Positions 55,190 to 63,198 of a stretch of 64,000 nt of DNA are shown one piece after another. The stretch's first letter is position 1. Each line of letters opens with the position of its first letter. Both the position numbers and the translations under genes were made by a program. The notes under the pieces are model-generated. The model was not told the origin of the DNA and searched no databases. It was given only the letters and a program-made list of their open reading frames with translations. The DNA is from Saccharibacillus endophyticus (GTDB taxonomy: Bacteria; Bacillota; Bacilli; Paenibacillales; Paenibacillaceae), in NCBI RefSeq assembly GCF_013185185.1, contig NZ_JAAZWE010000004.1:280232-344231 (forward strand). Reading direction: 5' to 3'.

Positions 55190-56707
55190 TTAAACCAGTG
55201 TCCGCTCCACTGCCGGCGTACCCGCTGCAGCAGCCTTCTTCACCATTCCCCGCGCGATATGCACGCCGGCCGCTCCGGCTTGCGCCAGGCCGCGGGTGAT
55301 GCCGGCGCCGTCGCCGCCGCAGTACAGGCCGCGGATTTCGGTTTCCAGCGTCTCGTCCAGCTTCGGACGGGCGGAGTAGAATTTCGCTTCCACGCCGTAG
55401 AACAGCGTATGCTCGGAAGCGATACCCGGCGTTACTTTTTCCAAAGCTTCGACCATCTCGATCAAGCTTTTCATCGTGTTGTACGGCAGCACCAGTCCCA
55501 AGTCGCCCGGCACGGCTTCTTTCAGCGTTGGCTCGAGGAACCCTTCGCGGATACGTTCCGGCGTGGAACGGCGTCCGCGCAGGATATCGCCGTACTTCTG
55601 CACGATCACGCCGCCGCTCGACAGGTCGTTGGCGCGTTCGCAGATCTCGCGGGCGTATTCGTTCGGTTTGTCGAACGGCTCGGTAAATTTGTGCGATACG
55701 AGCAGGGCAAAGTTCGTATTTTTCGAACCCAGCGCCGGGTCTTTGTACGAGTGGCCGTTGGCCGCCATGACGCCGCTGTGATTCTCGACGACCACGTGGC
55801 CCGAAGGGTTGCTGCAGAAGGTACGCACACGCGTACCGACCGACGTATTGAATACGAATTTCCCCTCATACAGATGCTCGTTGATCTGACGCATCACGAC
55901 ATCGGACGTCTCGACGCGCACGCCGACGTCAACCTGGTTGTTGGTCAGCTTCAGGCGGCGTTTTTTGAACACGTCCGACAACCAAGCCGAACCGTCGCGG
56001 CCCGGAGCGATCATCACGCGCGACGCTTCGAACTCTTCCCCGTTTTTCAAACGGATGCCGGTCACGACATGCTCTCCGCCTTCTTTTACCGTGATCAGGT
56101 CTTCAACTTCGGCTTTATATTTCATCTCGACGCGCGGCTTCAGGTATTCGAAGATCGACTTCAAAATCTCCAGGTTCTGCTCGGTACCCAGGTGACGGAC
56201 TTCGGCGCGCAGCAGCTTCAGACCCGCCGCATACGCGTTTTGCTCGATATCGCAAATCACGTCGGTCGTCGGATCGGTGATCGACTCCGTCGCGCCGTGC
56301 TCCAGGTTGATCGAATCGACGTATTGGATCAGTTCCAACACCTGCGAAGGCGCCAGATAATCGGTCATCCAGCCGCCGAACTCCGTCGTAATATTGAACT
56401 TGCCGTCGCTGTACGCGCCCGCGCCGCCGAAGCCTGCCGTGATCGAGCAGGCCGGCAGACAGCCCGCGAACTCTTTGCGTCCGGCTGCCGGAGGGCAGAA
56501 TTGGACTTTGTTTTCCAAGATCGGGCAGCGGCGCTTGTAGATATCGTGGCCTTTGTCGACCAGCAGCACTTTCCAGTCCGGCGCTTGGCGGGTCAGCTCA
56601 TAGCTGGCGAAAATGCCCGCAGGACCCGCGCCTACGATGATACAGTCGTATTTATTGGATTTTTCGGCGTTTTGTTCGTTGAGTTCGAGCGTGATGGAAT
56701 CGGTCAT
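55190..56707 (-). CDS. FAD-dependent dehydrogenase of unknown function (COG2509-like)
   Basis: A 505-aa flavoprotein. The FAD-binding motif is CIIVGAGPAGIFASYEL (residues ~21-37), followed by the acidic strand VLLVDKGHDI. CPPAAGRKEFAGCLPACSITAGFGGAGAYSDGKFN, with clustered Cys, is characteristic of this uncharacterised family. The second FAD motif near the C-terminus is GLYCGGDGAGITRGLAQAGAAGV. The reaction is unknown. The ATG at 56707 has GAGGAGG upstream. A purine riboswitch and a good promoter lie upstream, so expression should respond to guanine-type purines. Confidence 0.88.
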   Translation of the reverse strand: MTDSITLELNEQNAEKSNKYDCIIVGAGPAGIFASYELTRQAPDWKVLLVDKGHDIYKRRCPILENKVQFCPPAAGRKEFAGCLPACSITAGFGGAGAYSDGKFNITTEFGGWMTDYLAPSQVLELIQYVDSINLEHGATESITDPTTDVICDIEQNAYAAGLKLLRAEVRHLGTEQNLEILKSIFEYLKPRVEMKYKAEVEDLITVKEGGEHVVTGIRLKNGEEFEASRVMIAPGRDGSAWLSDVFKKRRLKLTNNQVDVGVRVETSDVVMRQINEHLYEGKFVFNTSVGTRVRTFCSNPSGHVVVENHSGVMAANGHSYKDPALGSKNTNFALLVSHKFTEPFDKPNEYAREICERANDLSSGGVIVQKYGDILRGRRSTPERIREGFLEPTLKEAVPGDLGLVLPYNTMKSLIEMVEALEKVTPGIASEHTLFYGVEAKFYSARPKLDETLETEIRGLYCGGDGAGITRGLAQAGAAGVHIARGMVKKAAAAGTPAVERTLV

Positions 56708-56770
56708 GATCGGTCGTATCCTCCTCTGATGGGCGCATACCGTGCTTCGGATTTTCGGCAGCCAAACGCG

Positions 56771-56880
56771 CAAAAAAGCCCGGCTCCCGGCAGGTATGCG
56801 AAAAGCATCCTATCCGTAGCCGGGACTTTACGGTTCCCTGGTAGAGACTCCTGAACCTTATCTTCAGGAATATACGAATG
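56771..56880 (-). promoter_or_regulatory. Purine riboswitch with terminator
   Basis: On the minus strand the aptamer shows TTCGTATA, P2 CCTGAA-GATAAGG-TTCAGG, the core TCTACC, P3 GGGAA-CCGTAAA-GTCCC and GGCTACGG, matching the purine-aptamer consensus including both kissing loops. The discriminator before UACG is C, which predicts guanine/hypoxanthine rather than adenine. AGCCGGGC followed by six T residues (56772-56790 region) can pair with CCCGGCT at the 3' side of the aptamer to form the terminator. Confidence 0.9.
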
Positions 56881-56924
56881 ATTATATGGTCAATGATAAT
56901 ATTGTTCGCGTTTCAACAAAACCT

Positions 56925-56953
56925 ATCATAACCAATCAGTCGGATTGAGTCAA
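56925..56953 (-). promoter_or_regulatory. Promoter of the riboswitch-controlled dehydrogenase
   Basis: On the minus strand TTGACT (56953-56948), a 17-bp spacer and TATGAT (56930-56925), about 45 bp before the aptamer. The AT-rich gap 56954-57134 shows no other feature. Confidence 0.75.
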
Positions 56954-57134
56954 GTTTATTATTCGTATTTTTCAACCTTTTATCTTTCTTCAGCAAATAA
57001 AACTAAGAATATAAGCCTATTTCCGAACAATATAAAAATAAAGTAAACTTTTTTTCGTATAAAGTTTTATTTCATTCAATGTCACGCTTCAACTCGCGAA
57101 ATACGTTTTTTGTTTCCGATGCTGGCAGCGCTTC

Positions 57135-58097
57135 TTATCCGTCTTCGCGACGCAAAATTTGGAGCAGCGAATCCTGCAACCGTCCCATTTCGTCCGGCTG
57201 GTCTTGCTTTCTCAAGAATTGCACGATCAAGCGCTGCCGGTCTCCGTTTCGATTCAACGTATACAATAATCCTTCGCTCTCCGCTTCGCGCGTGCCGCCT
57301 TTCGCTTCGAAATCCCGAAAGCGCAATTTATCCAGCAGTTCGCTCCGCTCGCTTTCCGGCAATTCCGGCTGAAGGATCGTCGTCACGAAACGAACAACTT
57401 CGTGATCCGAAGGATTTTCGGCAGCTCCGTCGGCCACAGGCCCCAAACGAAATACCAGCTCTCTCAGATTGCCGTCTTTGACGTTGCTCCAAGCCGTATA
57501 TTCGTATTCCAGACCGGGCTTGCCGAACTTTTGCACCGTTTCGGTCAAAAGAGGAATGCTGTTCTGGAAAGACTGTGCTTCTTGTTCGGAAGGAAAGATT
57601 CGAACCGCATCGGGATTGGCTACCGCCGCCCATGACCATTTGAATTCTTCGTACGTTTTCGCGAGCCGCGGTTCCGCAATGTCGTTTTCCGCTTCGGACG
57701 GATCGATATTGACGGTCGGCAGCTCTTCCGCATACCGCGAAGAGCCGTCGACGGGCGAAAGCCCGGATGCGGCCGGATTTGGCTGACCGTTCACGGTAGC
57801 CCCGCCGTTTGATCCCGTTCCGACCCAATTCGCGATTCCCCCGCTCTGCACGATCACCACGCTCGCGATCGCCACCGCTGCCAATCCTGCGCCTCCGCCC
57901 GCCCATAAACGCCGCCGTTTCGCATTCACTCCCGTTCGCTTGGGCTCTTCTTCCGGTTCTTTGGTCCAAGAGCGAATCCCCGTCAAAATCCCGCTGCGAA
58001 TTTCTTCCTTCCGCTGCGCGCTCAGCTTCGGAATATCCACTAATCCTTTCCCCGGCTCGCGTCCGTTCCCTCCCGTCGGTCCGTTAGTCCCCGTCAC
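57135..58097 (-). CDS. Anti-sigma factor-like membrane protein
   Basis: A 320-aa protein encoded directly after, and overlapping by 14 bp, an ECF sigma factor gene, the usual place for an anti-sigma factor. A single membrane segment (LWAGGGAGLAAVAIASVVIV) at ~64-83 separates a short cytoplasmic N-terminus from a ~235-residue outer part. There is no His-x3-Cys-x2-Cys zinc motif, so it is not a ZAS type; it resembles the RsiX-like class only in layout. Function is inferred from context. Confidence 0.7.
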   Translation of the reverse strand: MTGTNGPTGGNGREPGKGLVDIPKLSAQRKEEIRSGILTGIRSWTKEPEEEPKRTGVNAKRRRLWAGGGAGLAAVAIASVVIVQSGGIANWVGTGSNGGATVNGQPNPAASGLSPVDGSSRYAEELPTVNIDPSEAENDIAEPRLAKTYEEFKWSWAAVANPDAVRIFPSEQEAQSFQNSIPLLTETVQKFGKPGLEYEYTAWSNVKDGNLRELVFRLGPVADGAAENPSDHEVVRFVTTILQPELPESERSELLDKLRFRDFEAKGGTREAESEGLLYTLNRNGDRQRLIVQFLRKQDQPDEMGRLQDSLLQILRREDG

Positions 58098-58716
58098 TTG
58101 CTTCTCCCCCGATCCATTGTTGAAATTCGCCGTTTTTGCGCAGGACGCGCAGCGCCCGGTGGCTGATCGTTCGTACCCTTCCTTCGCTGCAATCCAGCAA
58201 AGCCGCCGTCTCTTTCACGCTCAGTTCTTTTTGATACAGGAAAAAAATCACTTCCCGATGCTCAGGCTTCAACGAGTCCAACAGTCCCCACACCTTTTCC
58301 CGACGTTCTTCCGTAAGCGCGGCGCGTTCGGGCTGGTCGGAAGCAGGCGCTTCTTCTTCCTTATGCGGCAAAAATCCCGGCAACGCCCACCGTTTGCGGC
58401 GCACCGCATCCAACGCCGCATTGCGCGCGATCGCCGTCAGCCACGTTTTCGGCGACGATTGTCCTTTGAAGCTGTGCAGGTTCCGGTACGCCTTGATAAA
58501 CACCTCCTGCAAAATATCTTCCGCCTCGCTCCCCCGCTGCCCTAACATAAAGTACAAATACTGATGAATGTCTTCATAGTACAGCTCGAACCATTCGGCG
58601 ATCAGGCGCTCCCCTTCCGACTCGTAAGCCTCGCCCGCCTTTCCCGAATCCGAATGCCCGTCCGGCTTCGGTACAAGAAACGGTTTCCTGTCCCTATCCC
58701 GTTCCCGCTCAGCCAA
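58084..58716 (-). CDS. ECF-type RNA polymerase sigma factor
   Basis: Extracytoplasmic-function sigma factor of 210 aa. Region 2 is ELYYEDIHQYLYFMLGQRGSEAEDILQEVFIKAYRNLHSF with KTWLTAIARNAALD; region 4 is LDSLKPEHREVIFFLYQKELSVKETAALLDCSEGRVRTISHRALRVL. The TTG start at 58716 has GAGGGGG upstream; an ATG at 58779 would add ~20 basic residues. It probably works with the downstream anti-sigma-like protein and likely controls its own operon, although no promoter copy was identified. Confidence 0.88.
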   Translation of the reverse strand: MAERERDRDRKPFLVPKPDGHSDSGKAGEAYESEGERLIAEWFELYYEDIHQYLYFMLGQRGSEAEDILQEVFIKAYRNLHSFKGQSSPKTWLTAIARNAALDAVRRKRWALPGFLPHKEEEAPASDQPERAALTEERREKVWGLLDSLKPEHREVIFFLYQKELSVKETAALLDCSEGRVRTISHRALRVLRKNGEFQQWIGGEASDGD

Positions 58717-58850
58717 GACAACTCCCCCTCTCTGTCTTCTTTTTTTGATTAGACGCGTCTGCTGCGGAAAGTATGTCACAATCGGTCCGATGCGGCAGGA
58801 ACTTTTTTCGAACGCGTCGAATAACCCTAGCTTTGAAAGGACGGTGTTCC

Positions 58851-59375
58851 ATGCAAGTTCGTTTATCCGATTATACCCCTCGCTGGGTGCAAAAATTCGA
58901 CGAAGAAGCCCGGTTTCTCCGCAGCGTGTTCGGACCCGAGATTATAGGTTTCGAGCATTTCGGCAGCACCTCCGTTCCCGGCATGAAAGCCAAGCCCGTC
59001 ATCGACATGATGGTCATCGTGCGCGATATCCAGGCAGTCGATGCGCGTAACGAGAAGATGGCCGAACTCGGCTACGACGTCGCGGGCGATTGGGGCATTC
59101 CGGGTCGGCGTCTGCTGCGCAAAGGCGGCGAGGAACGCACGCACCATATCCATTTTTACGAGTCGGACAACCCGCAGATCGCGCGTCACCTGATCCTGCG
59201 CGATTATCTGCGGGAGAAGCCGGACGAAGTGCGCGCGTATAGCGATCTCAAAGAACGGCTGGCCTCGCAATTCTCGGAAACGAGCGGCTACAGCCCGGCG
59301 AAAAAAGAATTTGTCGGCGAATTGGAAAAGCGTGCGTTGGCGTGGGCGGCAGCGTCCGGAAGATACGGCGAGTAA
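58851..59375 (+). CDS. GrpB family nucleotidyltransferase-like protein
   Basis: A GrpB/UPF0157 protein of 174 aa with the nucleotidyltransferase-like motif EHFGSTSVPGMKAKPVIDMMVIV (G-S-T-x(9)-D-x-D-like, here DMM). YTPRWVQKFDEEARFL opens the domain and HHIHFYESDNPQIARHLILRDYLRE follows, both standard in the family. The biochemical function is unknown. The ATG at 58851 follows GAAAGGA. It faces away from the sigma factor gene. Confidence 0.88.
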   Translation: MQVRLSDYTPRWVQKFDEEARFLRSVFGPEIIGFEHFGSTSVPGMKAKPVIDMMVIVRDIQAVDARNEKMAELGYDVAGDWGIPGRRLLRKGGEERTHHIHFYESDNPQIARHLILRDYLREKPDEVRAYSDLKERLASQFSETSGYSPAKKEFVGELEKRALAWAAASGRYGE

Positions 59376-59394
59376 GCAGCGCGCATGCGCGAAC

Positions 59395-59424
59395 AGCCCG
59401 GACCGAGGTCCGGGCTTTCGGCTT
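59395..59424 (+). terminator. Terminator of the GrpB-family gene
   Basis: AGCCCGGAC (59395-59403) pairs with GTCCGGGCT (59408-59416), with a moderately T-rich tail. Confidence 0.75.
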
Positions 59425-59469
59425 TGCAGGCGACGGGATGCGAGGAAACCTTTCGAAAATCCGCCGGCT

Positions 59470-60087
59470 TTATGCGCCGGATCGTTCGTCTTTGATTTCG
59501 ACCGTGACCGGCTTACGCTCATGGTCCAACAGCTTCACGAACCAAAGACGCTGCTTCGCATCGTAGTCGGCTCCCGACACTGCGGGAACCGCGTATTCTC
59601 CAATATCGCTCTCTTCGAGTGCTCGGCGTATGGCTTCGGACCGCGTCAGCTCCGCGCCTTCCGGCTGTACTTCGTCTTCGATCTCGATCCGGGCCGCTTT
59701 GGCTTGTCCCGGGTCAGAAGTCATGACGGTCGAACCTTTTGCCATCCAGACGTTGACGTACATGCCGACCTTTACTTCGTCGGCTTCGGGCGCATCGGAA
59801 TAATACGTCGCTTCGTAGTAAGCACCGTCTCCTCCGGTCGCGCTGTAGTCTTGCTTTTCGGGCGAGACGACCAGCACGCCTTGCTCTCCTACATCGACCA
59901 CGTATCCGCCGCCGACCGGGAACATTTCCTCTCCAGCGTTTTGACCGGCCTGAGGGTCAGCGTCGGGGGCGGTTTGACTGCGGGGCTCGCCAAACGCGCA
60001 ACCTGCTGCAAACAGCAATGTCAACGCAGCGATGCCGAGTCCCGAAATCCGCGAACCGCCGTTGCGCGTTACCGAATGTCTATCCAT
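59470..60087 (-). CDS. DUF3221-type lipoprotein
   Basis: A 205-aa predicted lipoprotein (lipobox LLFAAGCAFG). The mature part carries the DUF3221 pattern: GYVVDVGEQGVLVVSPEK, YYEATYYSDA, VKVGMYVNVWM and PGQAKAARIEI. It is followed by a second small domain with RLWFVKLLDHERKPVTVEI. It lies 19 bp downstream of a paralogous gene with the same domain order. No function is known. The ATG at 60087 has AGGAGG upstream. Confidence 0.78.
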   Translation of the reverse strand: MDRHSVTRNGGSRISGLGIAALTLLFAAGCAFGEPRSQTAPDADPQAGQNAGEEMFPVGGGYVVDVGEQGVLVVSPEKQDYSATGGDGAYYEATYYSDAPEADEVKVGMYVNVWMAKGSTVMTSDPGQAKAARIEIEDEVQPEGAELTRSEAIRRALEESDIGEYAVPAVSGADYDAKQRLWFVKLLDHERKPVTVEIKDERSGA

Positions 60088-60106
60088 GGGATAAGCCTCC
60101 TGTTCA

Positions 60107-60835
60107 TTACGCCGCTCGATCTTCGATCTTGATCCGTACAAGTTCCCGCTGCTCGTCCAACAGTTCGACCGTCCATGCATCTTCGTCCGGATGATATTCC
60201 GCAGCCCGCACGATGAAGAACGAATAATCGCTCGGTTCAAGCTGCTCGATCGCTTCGCGAACGACTTCCGCTTCCGAAAGGTTCGCACCGTGAAGAATGC
60301 CCCCGTTTTGCACCTCGACCTTTTCCGCGCCGGCTTGTCCGGGATACGAGTCTTCTACTTGGCCGCGGACTGCCCAAGCCTCTACTTTCATACCGACCTG
60401 AATTTCTTCCGGAGCTGCTCCGAACCAGGTCGCCTCGTAATAATCGCCGTCCCCCGTACCTGAACCGAGCTTCCGCCCTTCCGGAGAAACGACCAGAATA
60501 TTCGAACCTTCCTTTTTCACGACGTAACCGATCGTGCCTGGATACGACGGAGTATCCGACGGCTGCGATTTTTCCGTTTTGTCTATTGCGCCGTCAGGCT
60601 CCGAATCATCTGGATTCGGATCGGGCGGGAGATTGCAGTCTGCGATCAGCGGCTCCGCAGTTTTTGCAGGTTCTTCGGCATTGGCGGCTCCTGTTTGCGT
60701 ATCGACCGGCTTTTGTCCGCATCCGCTTAACACAAGGCCGACAACGAGTACCCACAAACATAGCGTTGCTGCTTTTCCTTTTCGCGTACCGTTTTTCGTC
60801 AACGTTTTGGCATCAGCAAATTTAGTGTTCGGCAT
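60107..60835 (-). CDS. DUF3221-type lipoprotein, paralogue
   Basis: 242-aa lipoprotein with signal LCLWVLVVGLVLSGCGQ. A Pro/Asp/Glu-rich linker of ~50 residues precedes the DUF3221-like domain: GYVVKKEGSNILVVSPEG, YYEATWFGAA, IQVGMKVEAWA and PGQAGAEKVEV. The C-terminal part AWTVELLDEQRELVRIKIEDR matches its downstream neighbour, so the two arose by tandem duplication. GGAGG precedes the ATG. First gene of a two-gene unit. Confidence 0.78.
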   Translation of the reverse strand: MPNTKFADAKTLTKNGTRKGKAATLCLWVLVVGLVLSGCGQKPVDTQTGAANAEEPAKTAEPLIADCNLPPDPNPDDSEPDGAIDKTEKSQPSDTPSYPGTIGYVVKKEGSNILVVSPEGRKLGSGTGDGDYYEATWFGAAPEEIQVGMKVEAWAVRGQVEDSYPGQAGAEKVEVQNGGILHGANLSEAEVVREAIEQLEPSDYSFFIVRAAEYHPDEDAWTVELLDEQRELVRIKIEDRAA

Positions 60836-60931
60836 TTTTGTCCCTCCTTCTTTCGGAAAATCCCGGCATCTTTTACACCCTTTTTCCTCCTAACGCTTCG
60901 GAAGAGTTGAAAGTTGCATGTCCGACGCGCA

Positions 60932-60976
60932 CAAAAAAAGCCTTTCCGGCACCATTCAGATGCAGAAAAGACTCTT
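60932..60976 (-). terminator. Terminator of the helicase operon
   Basis: On the minus strand AGTCTTTTC pairs with GGAAAGGCT (one G-T and one T-G pair) and is followed by TTTTTTTG. Confidence 0.7.
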
Positions 60977-61005
60977 TGGTATCGTTAAACGGTCTTGGCC
61001 GCGGC

Positions 61006-63198
61006 CTAGAACACGCCCCGCAATCCCCGGCGGAGTCCCTCCAAATCCAGCCCGTCCGCCGCAAACGCGGCGCGGATCAGACTCTGCGGCGTAAACTCGT
61101 CGTACTTGCCGAGGTAAGGCGCTTCGAACTCGTCCAGCAAATTGAGCGGGTCTTCCATGCGCTCGCTTTCGGACAGGATCAGATGCTCCAGCTCGTTCGC
61201 GTCGGTGCGTCCGGCGACGACCATGTAATGCGGCTCCATCGGGACGATCGAGCGAAGCGACAGCTGCTGCGACAGATTGTTTTTGAGCAAACGTTCCAGC
61301 GTCCGGTATTCCCGGCTGCCGATCCACGGCATGACGAACATCGAATCGCCGCCCGCGGGCAGCACGAGGCGTTCGGTCAAGCCGGTCTCGCGAGACAGTC
61401 GGCGCGCGCGTTCGAGGCGGGCAACCGCGTTCGGGGCGAGATACGGGTACAGCGTGCTTTCCCGCAAAATATCCCGCATTTTGCGGACGACCCGCGTATG
61501 GATATCGCCGCCCGCGCCGAGCCAGAGCGTATCCGCTTTGCCTTTCGCGTTTTTCACGTAGACGGCTTTATGGCGGTTATCGACTTCTTCGACTTTCCAC
61601 AAGCGTCCGGCGAGCGAAAAGCAATATCCCGCGGGCGGCACGGTCGTGATCGAACCGATCTCTTCCGAGCCGTCGTATACGGCATGCTCTTCCTCGTCCT
61701 GGAACACGGCGTAGAAACGGTAATGCCCGGACACCCGATCGCCCATCAGGCCGACGATCAGCATGCCGTCTTCGGTCTGCTCGATGTGGTCGGTCGCCAG
61801 CAGGTACTCCAGCAGCTCGCGGTATTGATCCGTCGTGAAGTTGGCAAAAGGCGGCAGCGTCAGCACGGCGCGAGCCAATTCGCCCGGATCGGCTTCGCCG
61901 AAGCTGCGCAGCACGCTCATCGTTTGGTGGTATAACAGCCCCAGCGGAAGCTTGCGCACGACCTGCGGCTCGATCCATTTTTCCTTCACGTACAGTTCGC
62001 AGACCGCGATCGCCCGCAGCAGCGTCCACGGCATGCGCGCCGGAAGCTGCGCTTCTTCGTCGTCTTCCTCGGCGCAGACGAACATCATCTCCGCGACCGC
62101 GCCTTCGCGGCGTCCCGAACGGCCGAGCCGCTGCACGAAGCTGGCGCAGGAATACGGCGCGCCGAGCTGCATCACCCGTTCGAGGCTGCCGAGGTCGATG
62201 CCGAGTTCAAGCGTCAACGTCGCCGCGGCGACCGCCGGACCGTAGCCTTCCCGCAGCGCCGCTTCGGCTTCTTCGCGCAGCATCGAAGAGATGCTGCCGT
62301 GATGTACGTGGAACACGTCCGGCTGCTCGCGGATTGCGGCGATTCGGCGCATTTCCAAAATGGTCGTCTCGGCGGTGGTGCGGCTGTTGGTGAAGACCAA
62401 AGCTTTTTTCAAATGCGTATGGTCGTAGATAAAGTTGTTGTACGCCTTCTTGGCGTTTTCCAACGCTTCGCTTTGCCGTTCGTCGCGGGCGTCGGGCATG
62501 GCGAAGTTCTCGATCGACAGCCGCAGCTTGCGACCGCCCGGAGGGGAAACCAGCTCGACCGGAATATGCGTGCCGCCGGCCAGCCAATTTTTGACGGAAT
62601 CGTAGTCGCCGAGCGTCGCGGACAACCCGATCCGGCGCGGCGAGCAGCCTGCCATCCGGGACAGCCGTTCGAGTTGGCTCAGCACCTGCGAACCGCGATC
62701 CGCGCCCATAAACGCGTGCACCTCGTCGATGACGATAAAGCGCAGATCGCCGAACAGCGCCGGGATCGCGTTGGGACGGTTCATCAGCAAGCCTTCCAGC
62801 GACTCCGGCGTAATCTGAAGCACCCCGGACGGATTGCGCATGACCTTCGTTTTCTCGGACTGCGGAACGTCCCCGTGCCAGTGCCAGACCGGGATATGCG
62901 CGTCGCGCATCAGCCCTTCGAGCCGCTGGAACTGGTCGTTGATCAACGCTTTGAGCGGTCCGATGTACAGAATGCCGACCGAACGCGAAGGTTCTTGGTC
63001 AAGCAGCGTCAGCGCCGGGAAAAAGGCGGCTTCCGTCTTGCCCGAAGCCGTGCCGGACGCGATCAGCATATGATGGTTACTATCCAAAATGACGCGGCTC
63101 GCTTCCACCTGAACCTCTCGCAATTCTTCCCAGCCGCTGCGGTAAATATATTCTTGAATGAACGGGGCAAGCCGGTAAAACGGATGTTCCGCGCTCAC
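61006..63198 (-). CDS. Lhr-like DEAD/DEAH-box helicase
   Basis: A 730-aa superfamily-2 helicase. Motifs: Q-like REVQVEASR, Walker A SGTASGKTEAAFFP (residues ~48-61), IGPLKALINDQF, TPESLEGLLM, DEVHAF (box II), LSATLGD (III), VFTNSRTTAE (IV), TLTLELGIDLG (V) and RLGRSGRREG (VI). The C-terminal ~300 residues contain a YCFSLAGRLWKVEEVD barrel-like region typical of Lhr-type proteins. Such a helicase paired with a BrxD-like ATPase occurs in some BREX loci and also alone. It overlaps the upstream gene by four bases. Confidence 0.88.
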   Translation of the reverse strand: MSAEHPFYRLAPFIQEYIYRSGWEELREVQVEASRVILDSNHHMLIASGTASGKTEAAFFPALTLLDQEPSRSVGILYIGPLKALINDQFQRLEGLMRDAHIPVWHWHGDVPQSEKTKVMRNPSGVLQITPESLEGLLMNRPNAIPALFGDLRFIVIDEVHAFMGADRGSQVLSQLERLSRMAGCSPRRIGLSATLGDYDSVKNWLAGGTHIPVELVSPPGGRKLRLSIENFAMPDARDERQSEALENAKKAYNNFIYDHTHLKKALVFTNSRTTAETTILEMRRIAAIREQPDVFHVHHGSISSMLREEAEAALREGYGPAVAAATLTLELGIDLGSLERVMQLGAPYSCASFVQRLGRSGRREGAVAEMMFVCAEEDDEEAQLPARMPWTLLRAIAVCELYVKEKWIEPQVVRKLPLGLLYHQTMSVLRSFGEADPGELARAVLTLPPFANFTTDQYRELLEYLLATDHIEQTEDGMLIVGLMGDRVSGHYRFYAVFQDEEEHAVYDGSEEIGSITTVPPAGYCFSLAGRLWKVEEVDNRHKAVYVKNAKGKADTLWLGAGGDIHTRVVRKMRDILRESTLYPYLAPNAVARLERARRLSRETGLTERLVLPAGGDSMFVMPWIGSREYRTLERLLKNNLSQQLSLRSIVPMEPHYMVVAGRTDANELEHLILSESERMEDPLNLLDEFEAPYLGKYDEFTPQSLIRAAFAADGLDLEGLRRGLRGVF

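Noticed and set aside
55259..56854. 531-codon plus-strand frame opposite the FAD dehydrogenase
   Set aside because: Antisense shadow crossing the riboswitch; no ribosome site.
61006..63198. Complete BREX or other defence island
   Set aside because: Only the helicase and a truncated partner are visible; none of PglX, PglZ, BrxA or BrxB is present in the window.
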